Part shown: piece by piece, positions 50,566 through 60,095 of the stretch
Numbering within the stretch: position 1 is the first letter of the stretch
Layout: each line of letters begins with the position of its first letter
DNA from: Acidimicrobiales bacterium
Lineage (GTDB): Bacteria > Actinomycetota > Acidimicrobiia > Acidimicrobiales > SZUA-35
Length of the DNA stretch: 64,000 bases
Assembly (NCBI GenBank): GCA_028285495.1
Contig: JANQPB010000022.1
Location: forward strand, 127,969 to 191,968
Direction of reading: 5' to 3'
Notes under the pieces: model-generated
Database searches by the model: none
Told to the model about the DNA's origin: nothing
Seen by the model: the letters and a program-made list of their open reading frames with translations, nothing else
Translations under genes and position numbers: made by a program

Positions 50566-52890
50566 ATGGCCCGACATCCGCCATCGATCCGTCAACCCGT
50601 GACCAGAGAACGCTCCGCCTCCCGCCCGGCGGTTCCGATACCGCTGGCCGTGCTGCTCGGCTTCGTCGCGGCCACCTGGCTCCTGCTGGCCTGGCCGGCG
50701 GCGGCCGGCGGGTCCACCATCGAGGGCGAGGGCCCGGTCCTCCCGCCCGGGTCCGAGCCGGGGTCGGCGACCCTCGAGGGGGTCGTGGTCGACGAGGTCG
50801 GTCGACCCTTCCTCGGCGCCATCGTCCGGCTCCACCTGGCCACCGACGAGGGTCGCCCCGGGGTCTACCTGCGACCGGCCTACACCGGCGTCGACGGGAC
50901 CTATCGGCTCGATGACCTGGCGGCCGCCTGCTACGCGGTGATCGTCGAGGCACCGGCCGGCACCGAGTTCGGCTCGGGGGCCGCGACCGACGAGCAGGTG
51001 CGCTGCCTCGACGGCGGGCAGGCCGACGACAGCCTCCGCTCGGTCGCCCGCCGCCCCAGCGCCGGGCCGTCGAGCGCCGATGCCGGGACGTCCGGCCGGA
51101 CGGGGACGGCGGCGGACGCTGCGTCCGGGGCCCTCGACCCGGCCGGCACCGATCCGGTTCCGGCCGTCCGAGCGGCCGCGCCCGCCAGGACCCTCACGCT
51201 GCTGCACGTCGGCCAGCACCGGGGCCGAGTCGAACCGCTGCAGCTCGAGCTGCAGCTCGGCGACGTCGCCGTGGAGGCCGAGGTCGGCGGCTGGGCCCGC
51301 ATCGTCACCGCCCTCGACCGGGCCCGTCCGGCGGACGCACCGGAGTCGGTGCTCGCCGTGCACACCGGCGGCGTGCTCGGCGGGTCGGCGCTGGCCCGGG
51401 TGTTCGGCGGCGCCGCCGGGGCCGACCTCCTCAACCACGCCTGCCTCGACTACCTCGCTCCCGGTCCGGCCGACCGGGCCCGCAGCGACGAGCTCGATGT
51501 CTTCCACCACTTCCTCAGCGACGGCCGCTGCGACACGACGATGCTCGGCAGCATCGAGCCGCCGGTTGCGCTCCACCCGATCGGCGACGAGACCGTGGCG
51601 CTGGTGGCCGCCGACGGCGGCGCCGACGGAGGCCCGGCGGGCGACGGGGACCTGGCCGGCGTCGTCGCCGCCACGGGCGATCGGATCGAGCGCCTGCTCG
51701 ACGACGGGATCACCACGATCGTCGTGGTCAGTGGGCTCGGCCTCGATGCCGACCGTGAGCTGGCGGCGGCGCTGCCCGCGGTCGACGCCGTGATCGGGGG
51801 TGGTGGCTCGTCGCTGCTGGGCGACCTCGCCCCGCTCGGCCTCGCCCCCGACGGGCCCTACCCCGAGCGGCTCACCAACGCGGACGGCGATCCGGTCTGC
51901 CTCGGCCACACGGGCACCGGCGGCCGGTCGGTCGGCCGCCTCGAGCTCGGGCTCGACGAGCGCGGCCGGGTGGTCCGATGCGGCGGTCGGCTGCAGTTCC
52001 TGCTCGGCGCCCAGGCGGTGGCGGCCGACGGGACCGGGCCGCTGCCGGACGACGATCGAGCCGCCGTGGCCCGGGAGATCGCCACCCATCCCGAGCTGTC
52101 GACCGTCGAGCCGGACGCCGGGGTGACGGCGGCGCTGGCCCGCTGGACCGCAGCGCTCGATCTACGGCTCGATGACCCGGTGGCCACCGTCACCGACGAG
52201 CTGTGCCACACGTCGGTCCCGAGCCGGACGGTCGGCTTGCTGTGCGGCCCCGGCGATCACGTCGTCGACATCACCGGGCCCCGACCCGACGTCCAGCAGG
52301 TGGTGGCCGACGCCTTCCGTTGGTGGGGCGGATCCGACCGGTCGGCCGGCTCCGGGCCGATCGTGTCGGTCATCGACTCGGCCACCACCGCCGACGCCGT
52401 CGGCCCGGGACCGCTCACGCTGCTGGAGGCCTATCGCCTGCTCGGCCACCAGCCCCACCTCGTCGTGGTCGAGCTCACCGGCGCCGAGCTGGCGGCGGCG
52501 CTCGAGGAGGCCGTCGCCGCCGGGCTCGACGCCGATCCGACCACCCAGTCGGCCTACCCCCACACCTCCGGGGTGCGGTCGTCGCCCGACCTCGCCGAGC
52601 CCGAGGGCCGTCGGGTCGGGCCGATCGAGGTGCTCACCGGCGACGACCGCTGGGAACCGATCGACCCGACGGGCGGCTACGTGGTGATCACGACCGATCT
52701 GCTCGTCGGCCCGGCTTCACCGCATGCGACCATTCGGGCCGCGGTCGAGGCGGGGCGGGGGACGACCACCAACGTCGGCGGCGCCGAGGTGCTGGTCGAC
52801 TACGTCGATCGGGTGCTCGACGGGGTGATCGAGCCGCCGAACTGGCCGGCCGCGAGCTCGCCGGCGGACGCTCAGGACGACGGCAGCTGA
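50566..52890 (+). CDS. Secreted/membrane-anchored 5'-nucleotidase-like protein with degenerate catalytic domain
   Basis: About 774 residues. An N-terminal helix (IPLAVLLGFVAATWLLLAWPAAA) is followed by a carboxypeptidase-regulatory-like beta domain (ATLEGVVVDEVGRPFLGAIVRLHLA...GVDGTYRLDDLAAACYAVIVEAPAG), a linker, and a UshA-like two-domain core. The metal-binding motifs are missing: LLHVGQHRGR in place of xxNDxHG, HTGGVLGGS in place of DAGD, no NHEFD, and GGGGSSLLGD in place of GGHTH. The C-terminal substrate domain is better kept (LVVVELTGAELAAALEEAV; AYPHTSGVRSS). It probably binds a ligand without hydrolysing it. The start among clustered ATGs (50560-50566) is uncertain. Confidence 0.75.
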   Translation: MARHPPSIRQPVTRERSASRPAVPIPLAVLLGFVAATWLLLAWPAAAGGSTIEGEGPVLPPGSEPGSATLEGVVVDEVGRPFLGAIVRLHLATDEGRPGVYLRPAYTGVDGTYRLDDLAAACYAVIVEAPAGTEFGSGAATDEQVRCLDGGQADDSLRSVARRPSAGPSSADAGTSGRTGTAADAASGALDPAGTDPVPAVRAAAPARTLTLLHVGQHRGRVEPLQLELQLGDVAVEAEVGGWARIVTALDRARPADAPESVLAVHTGGVLGGSALARVFGGAAGADLLNHACLDYLAPGPADRARSDELDVFHHFLSDGRCDTTMLGSIEPPVALHPIGDETVALVAADGGADGGPAGDGDLAGVVAATGDRIERLLDDGITTIVVVSGLGLDADRELAAALPAVDAVIGGGGSSLLGDLAPLGLAPDGPYPERLTNADGDPVCLGHTGTGGRSVGRLELGLDERGRVVRCGGRLQFLLGAQAVAADGTGPLPDDDRAAVAREIATHPELSTVEPDAGVTAALARWTAALDLRLDDPVATVTDELCHTSVPSRTVGLLCGPGDHVVDITGPRPDVQQVVADAFRWWGGSDRSAGSGPIVSVIDSATTADAVGPGPLTLLEAYRLLGHQPHLVVVELTGAELAAALEEAVAAGLDADPTTQSAYPHTSGVRSSPDLAEPEGRRVGPIEVLTGDDRWEPIDPTGGYVVITTDLLVGPASPHATIRAAVEAGRGTTTNVGGAEVLVDYVDRVLDGVIEPPNWPAASSPADAQDDGS

Positions 52891-53882
52891 TCGAGCGCCC
52901 GCTCCAACTCACCCTGGCCGATGATCCCCTCGAAGCTGGCGGTGATCAGCCCGTCGGCGTCGACCACGAAGACCCACGGCTCGGTCAGCAGGTTCCAGTC
53001 GAGCATCACCGGGAGCGGCTCGAGGATGCCCTGGGGCGCGAGCTCGAGGTCGAACGGTTCGACGTGCACGACGTCGAGTCCGTCCCGGCCCGCGGTGGCG
53101 GTCTTCACGGACTCGATGGTCGGGCCGCACAGCGCGGTGCGGCAGAAGGCCGGGGTGGCGAAGGCGATCACCGTCGGCCGACCGTTGGCCACCGCCTCGT
53201 CGATCGACAGGTCGTAGAACCCGGCCTCGGGCTCGGGGTCGGTGCTGATGGCGGCGATCTCCTCGGCGGTCTCGCCGGTCGGCGTCACCGTGGCCGGTGC
53301 CGGGTCGCCGACGTTCGGCACGACCGATTCGTCGACCACCTCGATCAGCGCCCCGCCGACCTCCTGGTCGCCGGCCAGCACCGTCACCTCCCACAGCCCG
53401 GCCTCGGCGAAGGCGACCGGGGCGACGTACAACCCGAGCGAGGACGCATCGGTGGTCAACCACTCACCCGGCACGTCCTCGGTGATGTCGGCGTCGAGCG
53501 CCGAGAACCGGACGGTGACCGGCACCTCGGGACCGCCGAGGTAGGCGTTCGGTCCCTCGCCGAGCAGGGCCGCCATCACCCGCTGCCGCCCGACGGTGCT
53601 CAGCGTGCCCGGGCTGTTGGGCACCACGACCGTGACCGAGCCGTCGACCAGTCCTGGAGGAATCCGGTCGCCGGTGGCGGCCTCGTCGTCGCCGTCGGTC
53701 GCCGGGTCGTCGGCGGCGACGGCGTCCGTGCCGTCGGATGCGGCATCGTCGGCGGAGTTCGAGGAACCGCAGCCGGCAGCCAGCAACGCGAGCACGACGG
53801 CGGCGAGGAGGTGGGGGAACCGGACGAGCGGCGGGCGACGGCGCGGGTGATCGACCGGCGAGGTGGCGGAGCGCGGGGGCAT
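52872..53882 (-). CDS. Thioredoxin-fold lipoprotein with a CRTALC motif
   Basis: 336 residues. The signal LLAAVVLALLAAGC places the lipid Cys near residue 38. An acidic linker is followed by a beta-sandwich-like region (DGSVTVVVPNSPGTLSTVGRQRV; GGALIEVVDESVVPNVGDPAP). The last ~140 residues form a thioredoxin-like domain: RPTVIAFATPAFCRTALCGPTIESV (two Cys five apart, as in SCO-like proteins), then MLDWNLLTEPWVFVVDADGLIT. Both Cys are TGC codons, unlike the UxxU protein at 3.2 kb. It may handle copper or thiols at the membrane. It overlaps the 3' end of the convergent gene. Confidence 0.78.
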   Translation of the reverse strand: MPPRSATSPVDHPRRRPPLVRFPHLLAAVVLALLAAGCGSSNSADDAASDGTDAVAADDPATDGDDEAATGDRIPPGLVDGSVTVVVPNSPGTLSTVGRQRVMAALLGEGPNAYLGGPEVPVTVRFSALDADITEDVPGEWLTTDASSLGLYVAPVAFAEAGLWEVTVLAGDQEVGGALIEVVDESVVPNVGDPAPATVTPTGETAEEIAAISTDPEPEAGFYDLSIDEAVANGRPTVIAFATPAFCRTALCGPTIESVKTATAGRDGLDVVHVEPFDLELAPQGILEPLPVMLDWNLLTEPWVFVVDADGLITASFEGIIGQGELERALDQLPSS

Positions 53883-54018
53883 GCCCTAGATGTACCAGGT
53901 CCGGCGGCCCCGGAGCTGCCATCGACGAGCATCGGGCGCGGCTCCAGGGCTAGATTCGGAGCCCGAAGACGCCGGCCGGTGACGCCGGCGGACCATTGGA
54001 CCCGGAGAGGGGATCACC

Positions 54019-55104
54019 GTGCCACAGGAAGTCAGAGGAGTCATCGCCAGGGCGAAGGGCGAGCCGGTCACGGTCGAGACGATCGTGGTCCCGGATCCCG
54101 GGCCGGGCGAGGCGGTCGTGGCCATCCAGGCCTGCGGCGTGTGCCACACCGACCTCCACTATCGGGAGGGTGGCATCAACGACGAGTTCCCCTTCCTGCT
54201 CGGCCACGAGGCGGCGGGCCTGGTCGAGACCGTCGGCGACGGCGTCACCGACGTCGCTCCCGGCGACTTCGTGATCCTCAACTGGCGGGCGGTCTGCGGG
54301 TCCTGCCGCTCGTGTGAGAAGGGCAAGCCGCAGTACTGCTTCGCCACCCACAACGCCGAGCAGAAGATGACGCTGACCGACGGCACCGAGCTGTCGCCGG
54401 CCCTCGGCATCGGCGCCTTCTGCGAGAAGACCCTGGTGGCCGCCGGCCAGTGCACCAAGGTCGACCCGTCGGCCAAGCCCGAGGTCGCCGGCCTGCTCGG
54501 CTGCGGCGTGATGGCCGGGCTGGGGGCGGCGATGAACACCGGCGGCGTCGGCCGGGGCGACTCGGTTGCGGTGTTCGGCTGCGGCGGCGTCGGCGACGCC
54601 GCCCTCGAGGGGGCCAGGCTGGCCGGGGCCAGCACGATCATCGCCGTCGACATCGACGACCAGAAGCTCGAGTGGGCCAAGGACTTCGGCGCCACCCACA
54701 CGATCAACTCGACCAAGGAGGACCCGGTCGAGAGGATCCGGGAGCTGACCGACGGCAACGGGGTCGACGTCGCCATCGAGGCCATCGGCCTGCCCGAGAC
54801 CTACGAGCAGGCGTTCTACGCCCGCGACCTGGCCGGCACCGTGGTGCTGGTCGGCGTGCCCAACCCCGAGATGAAGATCGAGCTGCCCTACATCGAGATC
54901 TTCGGTCGGGGCGGGGCGCTGAAGTCGAGCTGGTACGGCGACTGCCTGCCGTCGCGCGACTTCCCGATGCTGATCGACCTCCACCTGCAGGGCCGGCTCA
55001 ACCTGGAGGGCTTCGTGTCGGAGACGATCGCCATCGACGACGTCGAGGAGGCCTTCCACAAGATGGAGCGGGGCGAGGTCCTGCGCTCCGTCGTCGTCAT
55101 CTAG
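54019..55104 (+). CDS. mscR: S-(hydroxymethyl)mycothiol dehydrogenase
   Basis: 361 residues of the zinc alcohol dehydrogenase family. [14 protein letters not shown] gives the catalytic Cys; [11 protein letters not shown] holds the conserved His-Glu; [15 protein letters not shown] is the structural zinc site; [22 protein letters not shown] binds NAD. The sequence follows the mycothiol-dependent formaldehyde dehydrogenase branch, oxidising S-hydroxymethylmycothiol during formaldehyde detoxification. The GTG at 54019 follows GGAGAGGGG. An MBL-fold hydrolase gene lies nine bases downstream, the usual actinobacterial arrangement. Confidence 0.9.
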   Translation: MPQEVRGVIARAKGEPVTVETIVVPDPGPGEAVVAIQACGVCHTDLHYREGGINDEFPFLLGHEAAGLVETVGDGVTDVAPGDFVILNWRAVCGSCRSCEKGKPQYCFATHNAEQKMTLTDGTELSPALGIGAFCEKTLVAAGQCTKVDPSAKPEVAGLLGCGVMAGLGAAMNTGGVGRGDSVAVFGCGGVGDAALEGARLAGASTIIAVDIDDQKLEWAKDFGATHTINSTKEDPVERIRELTDGNGVDVAIEAIGLPETYEQAFYARDLAGTVVLVGVPNPEMKIELPYIEIFGRGGALKSSWYGDCLPSRDFPMLIDLHLQGRLNLEGFVSETIAIDDVEEAFHKMERGEVLRSVVVI

Positions 55105-55113
55105 GACGCCGGG

Positions 55114-55749
55114 ATGACCGCCCGGATCGACCACCTGATCACGTCGGGGATCTTCAGCCTCGATGGGCAGGACTTCGACGTCGACAACAACGTGTGGATC
55201 GTCGGCGACGACCGCGAGGTCGTGGTGATCGACGCGGCCCACGACGCCAGGGCCATCGCCGAGGCAATCGGCGACCGGCACCTGAAGGGCATCCTCTGCA
55301 CCCACGGCCACAACGACCACATCAACGCCGCGGTCGAGCTGTCCGAGGCCACCGACGCCCCGATCCACCTCCACCCCGACGACGCCATGCTCTGGGAGAC
55401 GGTCTACCCCGAGCACCGGTTCGACACCGAGCTGACCGGCGGCGACCGGATCCGGGTCGGCGGCAGCGTGCTCGACGTGCTGCACACCCCCGGCCACTCC
55501 CCCGGCGGCTGCTGCTTCCACGTGCGGGCCGACGGCGTCGTCTTCTCGGGCGACACCCTGTTCCAGGGCGGACCGGGGGCCACCGGGCGGTCGTTCAGCA
55601 GCTACGAGGTCATCGTCGAGTCGATCCGCAAGCGGCTCCTGTCGCTGCCCGAGGCCACGGTGGTCCACACCGGCCACGGCGACTCCACCTCGATCGGGGC
55701 CGAGGCCCCGAGCCTGCCCGAGTGGCTGTCCAAGCTCGACCAGACGTGA
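55114..55749 (+). CDS. MBL-fold metallo-hydrolase paired with mscR
   Basis: 211 residues. The metal motif is complete: CTHGHNDHINAA (HxHxDH), HTPGHSPGGCCF (His), SGDTLFQGG (Asp) and VVHTGHGDSTSIG (His). It is the glyoxalase-II-like branch. Its position nine bases after mscR, conserved in mycobacteria, suggests it hydrolyses the S-formylmycothiol product; this role is inference from family and context. No signal peptide. Confidence 0.88.
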   Translation: MTARIDHLITSGIFSLDGQDFDVDNNVWIVGDDREVVVIDAAHDARAIAEAIGDRHLKGILCTHGHNDHINAAVELSEATDAPIHLHPDDAMLWETVYPEHRFDTELTGGDRIRVGGSVLDVLHTPGHSPGGCCFHVRADGVVFSGDTLFQGGPGATGRSFSSYEVIVESIRKRLLSLPEATVVHTGHGDSTSIGAEAPSLPEWLSKLDQT

Positions 55750-55768
55750 TCGGCCGGTCGACCGGGCG

Positions 55769-56326
55769 ATGACGATCTGGGTGGCGCTGCTGCGAGGGGT
55801 CAACGTCGGCGGCCACAACAAGGTGCCGATGGGTGCGCTCCGGCAGGCCCTCGCCGACGCCGGACTCGGCGAGGTCACCACCTACATCGCCTCGGGCAAC
55901 CTCGTGCTGGCGGCCGACGACGACCCGGCCGGCGCCATCGCCGCCGTCATCACCGACTCCTTCGGCCTCGACATCGCGGTGCTGACCCGCACCGCGGACG
56001 AGCTCCGCTCGGCCGCAGGCGCCAACCCGTTCGCCGAGCTGGCGGCCACGGCGCCGAAGGCCGTTCACTGCTTCTTCACCAGCACCCCCGTCACCGCCGA
56101 GGTGCTCGACGCCTTCGACGGCGAGCGGTACGCGCCGGACCGGCTCGACGTGGCCGCCGGCGAGCTCTTCGCCGCCTACCCGGATGGCATGGCCCGCTCG
56201 ACGCTGACCAACGTCGTCATCGACCGGGTGGCCGGCGGGCCGACGACGGCCCGCAACTGGAACACCGTCGGCAGGCTCGTCGAGCTGGCGACCGAGCGGG
56301 AGGGGTCGGCCGCCGACGGCGGCTGA
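55769..56326 (+). CDS. DUF1697 family protein
   Basis: 185 residues with the DUF1697 landmarks WVALLRGVNVGGHNKVPMGALRQAL, YIASGNLVL and, near the end, ARNWNTVGRLVEL. The function of this family is not established. It begins 19 bases after the MBL gene and precedes DUF456, so it is probably carried on the mscR transcript, without an evident biochemical link. Confidence 0.88.
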   Translation: MTIWVALLRGVNVGGHNKVPMGALRQALADAGLGEVTTYIASGNLVLAADDDPAGAIAAVITDSFGLDIAVLTRTADELRSAAGANPFAELAATAPKAVHCFFTSTPVTAEVLDAFDGERYAPDRLDVAAGELFAAYPDGMARSTLTNVVIDRVAGGPTTARNWNTVGRLVELATEREGSAADGG

Positions 56327-56347
56327 CCGGCGGGACGGGACGGGGCG

Positions 56348-56848
56348 ATGGCCGAGGGTGACGTCTTCTGGACCGTGGTGACCGGGGTGGTCATGGTCGT
56401 CGGGCTGGCCGGCGTGATCGTCCCCGTCGTCCCCGGCCTGCTGCTGATGTGGGGGGCGGCCCTGCTCTACGGGTTCGCCGTCGGCTGGAGCGGGCTCGGG
56501 ATCGGCGTCGTCTCGCTCCTGGGCGTGCTCGTGGTGGTCAGCCTGGTCTCGGGTGTGATCGTGCCCCGCCGGGCCGCGGCCGACTCGGGGGCCTCCGGCC
56601 TGGCCCAGCTCGGGGCGGTGATCGGGGCCGTCGCCGGCTTCTTCCTCATCCCGGTCGTCGGCGTCATCGTCGGGGCCGTCGTCGGCCTGCTGGTCGTCGA
56701 GTACCTCCGCAACGACGACTGGGATGCGGCCTGGACCGCGGCCAAGGGCACGCTGCGCGGGTTCGGGATCAGCGTGCTCATCGACCTCGGCCTCGGCACG
56801 GTGATGCTCGCCGCGTGGTCGGCCTGGGCGGCGACGGTCGTCTTCTGA
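56348..56848 (+). CDS. DUF456 membrane protein
   Basis: 166 residues: four hydrophobic helices with Gly/Pro-rich kinks (VVTGVVMVVGLAGVIVPVVPGLLLMWGAALLYGF; IGVVSLLGVLVVVSLVSGVIVPRRAAADSGASGL; AVIGAVAGFFLIPVVGVIVGAVVGLLVVEYL). The IPVVPG motif and the duplicated GxxxG segments are typical of DUF456. The function is unknown. It follows DUF1697 by 21 bases and ends the mscR-led run. Confidence 0.85.
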   Translation: MAEGDVFWTVVTGVVMVVGLAGVIVPVVPGLLLMWGAALLYGFAVGWSGLGIGVVSLLGVLVVVSLVSGVIVPRRAAADSGASGLAQLGAVIGAVAGFFLIPVVGVIVGAVVGLLVVEYLRNDDWDAAWTAAKGTLRGFGISVLIDLGLGTVMLAAWSAWAATVVF

Positions 56849-56971
56849 CCGTCCGGCCCCCGCCGAGCGATACCGCCGGGCCCGCGTCTCTGCACCCCGC
56901 CTCGGCCAACTACCGTTGGGGGACGCTGGCCACCGACCGACCGGTTCGGACCGACCAGGAGGCGTGCGACG

Positions 56972-58873
56972 TTGGCCATGAAGGGCGGAACGACTCCCGA
57001 CATCGACGGGCTCTCGGGCCTGGAGCACATCGGGGCCGGCGGCTACTCGACGGTGTTCGTCGGGACCGACGAGGCGTTCAGCCGCAAGGTGGCGGTGAAG
57101 GTCCTCGATGTCCTCGGCGACGCCGGGCGCCGACGGTTCGAGCGCGAGCTGGCGCTGATGGGACGACTCGACGGCCACCCAAACGTCATCACCCCCTACC
57201 GTTCCGGATACACCGGCGACGGGTCCGCCTACCTCATCATGGAGTACGCAGCCAACGGGTCGCTGCAGGACCAGCTCGACCACGGCCACGTCTTCACCTG
57301 GGAGCAGGCGGTCGCCTACCTGGGTCCGGTGGCCCAGGCGCTCGGGGCCGCCCACGCCGACGGCATCCTCCACCACGACATCAAGCCGGCCAACATCCTG
57401 CTCACCGCCGACTGGGTCCCCAAGCTGACCGACTTCGGCATCGCCTCGATCCGGGAGGGAACGGCGACCGGATCGGTCACCTTCACCCTGGCCCACACCT
57501 CGCCCGAGACGTTCACCGGCGGCGTCGACCGGCGAGACGAGCGGTCGGACCTGTACTCCCTGGCCTCGACGATGTTCGCCATGGTCGCCGGCCGGGCCCC
57601 GTTCGACGTCGACGGGCCCGACTCCCATCCGGCCTACCTGCATCGCATCGCCACCCATCCGGTGCCGGGCCTCGGCCGGGGCGAGGCGGTCGACCGCTTC
57701 ATGACCTCGGCCCTCGACAAGGACCCGGACCGGCGACCGGCGTCGGCCCGAGCGTTCCTCGAGGCGCTGCCCGGTTGGTCCTGGCCGGACGGATCCGGTC
57801 GGGTCGTCATCACCCCGGGGCCGGCGACCTCGGGCCCGGTCGGCGGCGACGGGGCCGCGGCCGGCTGGTCGTCGTCCGGCGGGGTCGGCGGTCCCGGCGG
57901 GCCCGACACGGTCAGCGTGCCACCCCCGAGGTCGCCTGGCGGGGCCGGTCCAGGCGGCGGTTCCCAGCCGGTGCTGTGGTTGGCGCTGGCCGCGGTCGCC
58001 GTGCTGGCGGTCGTCGGGGTGGTCGCGGCCTCGCAGCTGCTCGGCGGCGACGAGTCGGCCGGCGGCGACGGGCCGGTTGCGGGCGGCGACCCGTCGGAGA
58101 GCGATGGCGACGACGACATCGCACCGGTCGACGACCCGTCCTCGGACACGACCGGCCCGGAGCGGACCGATCCCGACGGCGGGGCCGAGACGGAATCGAC
58201 GACCTCGACCACGGCCGCAAGCCCGGCGACGCCTGGCGCTCCGGCGGTGACCGACCCGGACCCGGAGGCCGACCGGGAGGTGGCCGAGCGGATCGCCCTG
58301 CAGACCGCCGATCTCGACCCGGCCTGGGAGGCGGTCACCAGGCGGCCCCGGGCGGAGGTGCTGGCCGACTACGAGGCACTGGCGGCCTGCGCGTCGGCCG
58401 TGCCTGCCATCCGCGGCGACGGCGAGACGGCCGTTGCCGGTCGGGACGAGAGCTACGTGGCCGGCAATACGGCGGTCAGCGTCACCGTGACCTTCTACGA
58501 GACCGAGCAGCTGGCCTCCGAGCGAGGACCGCTGCTGGTGCTCGACCGGGACTACCAGCAGTGCACCAGGACGCTGCTCGAGAAGTCGGTGACCGGGACC
58601 AACCCGACGCTCACCGGTCTGACCTCGACCAGTGCGGCACTCCCGGCCCCCGACTTCGGTCAGCGGACCGAGGCCGTCCAGTTCGCCACCTCGTTCGAGC
58701 TCGAGCAGCTGGGCCGCAAGACGCTGTTCCTCGACGAGTGGGTGGTGCAGATCGGGCGAGCGGTCCTGGTGATGACCTGGGCCGGCGACATCGAGTTCGA
58801 CCCCCGGGAGGCGCAGATCCTGCAGACCGTGGCCGGTCGGTTCGAGCGGGAGCTGCTGACCGCCGGCGGCTGA
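56972..58873 (+). CDS. Transmembrane Ser/Thr protein kinase (PknB-type layout)
   Basis: 633 residues. The kinase domain (~14-265) is intact: IGAGGYSTVFVG glycine loop, VAVKVLD (Lys43), HHDIKPANIL catalytic loop (HRD read as HHD), LTDFGIAS and SPE. A Gly/Pro-rich juxtamembrane stretch leads to one helix (VLWLALAAVAVLAVVGVVAASQLL), an acidic spacer and a ~170-residue extracellular sensor that is not a PASTA or beta-propeller domain I recognise. A TTG at 56972 is nine bases after AGGAGG; an ATG at 56978 is the alternative. The kinase domain here is active-looking, in contrast to the one at 28.9 kb. Confidence 0.9.
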   Translation: MAMKGGTTPDIDGLSGLEHIGAGGYSTVFVGTDEAFSRKVAVKVLDVLGDAGRRRFERELALMGRLDGHPNVITPYRSGYTGDGSAYLIMEYAANGSLQDQLDHGHVFTWEQAVAYLGPVAQALGAAHADGILHHDIKPANILLTADWVPKLTDFGIASIREGTATGSVTFTLAHTSPETFTGGVDRRDERSDLYSLASTMFAMVAGRAPFDVDGPDSHPAYLHRIATHPVPGLGRGEAVDRFMTSALDKDPDRRPASARAFLEALPGWSWPDGSGRVVITPGPATSGPVGGDGAAAGWSSSGGVGGPGGPDTVSVPPPRSPGGAGPGGGSQPVLWLALAAVAVLAVVGVVAASQLLGGDESAGGDGPVAGGDPSESDGDDDIAPVDDPSSDTTGPERTDPDGGAETESTTSTTAASPATPGAPAVTDPDPEADREVAERIALQTADLDPAWEAVTRRPRAEVLADYEALAACASAVPAIRGDGETAVAGRDESYVAGNTAVSVTVTFYETEQLASERGPLLVLDRDYQQCTRTLLEKSVTGTNPTLTGLTSTSAALPAPDFGQRTEAVQFATSFELEQLGRKTLFLDEWVVQIGRAVLVMTWAGDIEFDPREAQILQTVAGRFERELLTAGG

Positions 58874-58894
58874 CCGTCGAACGTCGGGCGGCCG

Positions 58895-60028
58895 TCAGGC
58901 GACGCTCGGGCCCTCGATGCGCTGCGGTCGGAGGACCACGGCCAGCCCGCCTGCGCCGTCACCGCCTCGGCCGCTGCTGGCCACCGATGCCCACGACCGC
59001 ACCTCGACCACCCGATCGGGGGCTTCGGGGTCGGCGAGCAGCACGGTGCACCGACCGTCGAGCCGGAGGTCGTTGGCCGCGGGACCGCGCTCGTCGATGG
59101 TCAGCCGGATCCGGTCGTGCTCGATCGAGGGGTGGACGACGGTGAGCCGGGGGCGGCCGTCTGCGCCGTTGGTGGCCAGCGTGGCCGGCCGAACGGCGAC
59201 GCCGGTCGCCGGGAGGCCGGCGAGCGACGGTGCCGGCGGCACGTCGATGCCGAACCGGGCATCGAGCGTCGCCTCGATCTCCGCGTCGTCGAGGTCGCGC
59301 TCCGACCGGTCACCCCCGACCTCGGTCTCGATGAGCCGCCGGTCCGACAGGGTGAGCCGGCCGGCCGGCGTGAGGCGGGTGCAGATCCGGCGACCGGTGA
59401 AGTGGCTGTCGGGGCTCGACTGCTGGAACCGGTTCATCCCCTCGAACGCGCCGAGGTGCTGCGGCGTCACGGTGAACCGGTACCAGAGCCGCCAGCCATC
59501 GCCCCGGTCCTCCTCGTAGTCCCAGTGGTCGCCGTGGTCGACGAGGCGGACGCGACGGTCCCGGTCGGCCACCTCGGCACCGCTGTGCAGCGGCAGGGGG
59601 ACGGTGAAGGCGTCGCCGAAGCCGACGTCGACCAGGTGGGTCCGCTCGAGGGCGCCACCGGCGACGAGCAGGGCGAGGTGGTCGAACTCGGGGCTGAGAC
59701 CACCCCGGTCGAACGGGATCCGGACCGAGACGAGCGTGACGTCGAACCCGAACGACGTCAGCAGCCTGGCGAAGGCCGAGTTCAGCTCGTAGCAGTAGCC
59801 ACCCCGCCGCCGGCCGACCACCTTGGCCAGCACCCGGTCGGGTTCCAGGCTGATCCCCCGCCCGAGGTGGATGTCGAGGTTCTCGAACGGCACGGCCAGG
59901 AGGTGGGCAAGCTGGAGCCGAGCGAGCAGCGGGGGCCCGGCCTCGGCCCCGGGCTCGTCGGCGGCGAGACCGATCCGGTCGAGATAGGCCGCCCGCTCGG
60001 TCGACGTCAGCCCGGGGAGATCGCTCAT
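58895..60028 (-). CDS. Arylamine N-acetyltransferase with C-terminal extension
   Basis: 377 residues, about 100 longer than usual NAT enzymes. The first ~260 contain the triad: RRGGYCYELNSAF (Cys79), FDHLALLV (His117) and VDVGFGD (Asp134), with PFENLDIHLGRGISL as the family start. It should transfer acetyl (or other acyl) groups from CoA to arylamines or hydrazines. Residues ~275-377 form an extra beta-rich domain (PRLTVVHPSIEHDRIRLTIDERGP; CTVLLADPEAPDRVVEVRSWASV) resembling a split-barrel fold; this is a tentative reading. It converges with the kinase gene. Confidence 0.85.
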   Translation of the reverse strand: MSDLPGLTSTERAAYLDRIGLAADEPGAEAGPPLLARLQLAHLLAVPFENLDIHLGRGISLEPDRVLAKVVGRRRGGYCYELNSAFARLLTSFGFDVTLVSVRIPFDRGGLSPEFDHLALLVAGGALERTHLVDVGFGDAFTVPLPLHSGAEVADRDRRVRLVDHGDHWDYEEDRGDGWRLWYRFTVTPQHLGAFEGMNRFQQSSPDSHFTGRRICTRLTPAGRLTLSDRRLIETEVGGDRSERDLDDAEIEATLDARFGIDVPPAPSLAGLPATGVAVRPATLATNGADGRPRLTVVHPSIEHDRIRLTIDERGPAANDLRLDGRCTVLLADPEAPDRVVEVRSWASVASSGRGGDGAGGLAVVLRPQRIEGPSVA

Positions 60029-60095
60029 CGACGGAGCCTACGTCCGCGGCCGGGACAACGGGCCGGCCGCTCGACGCACCTCCTAAGCTGGCCCG

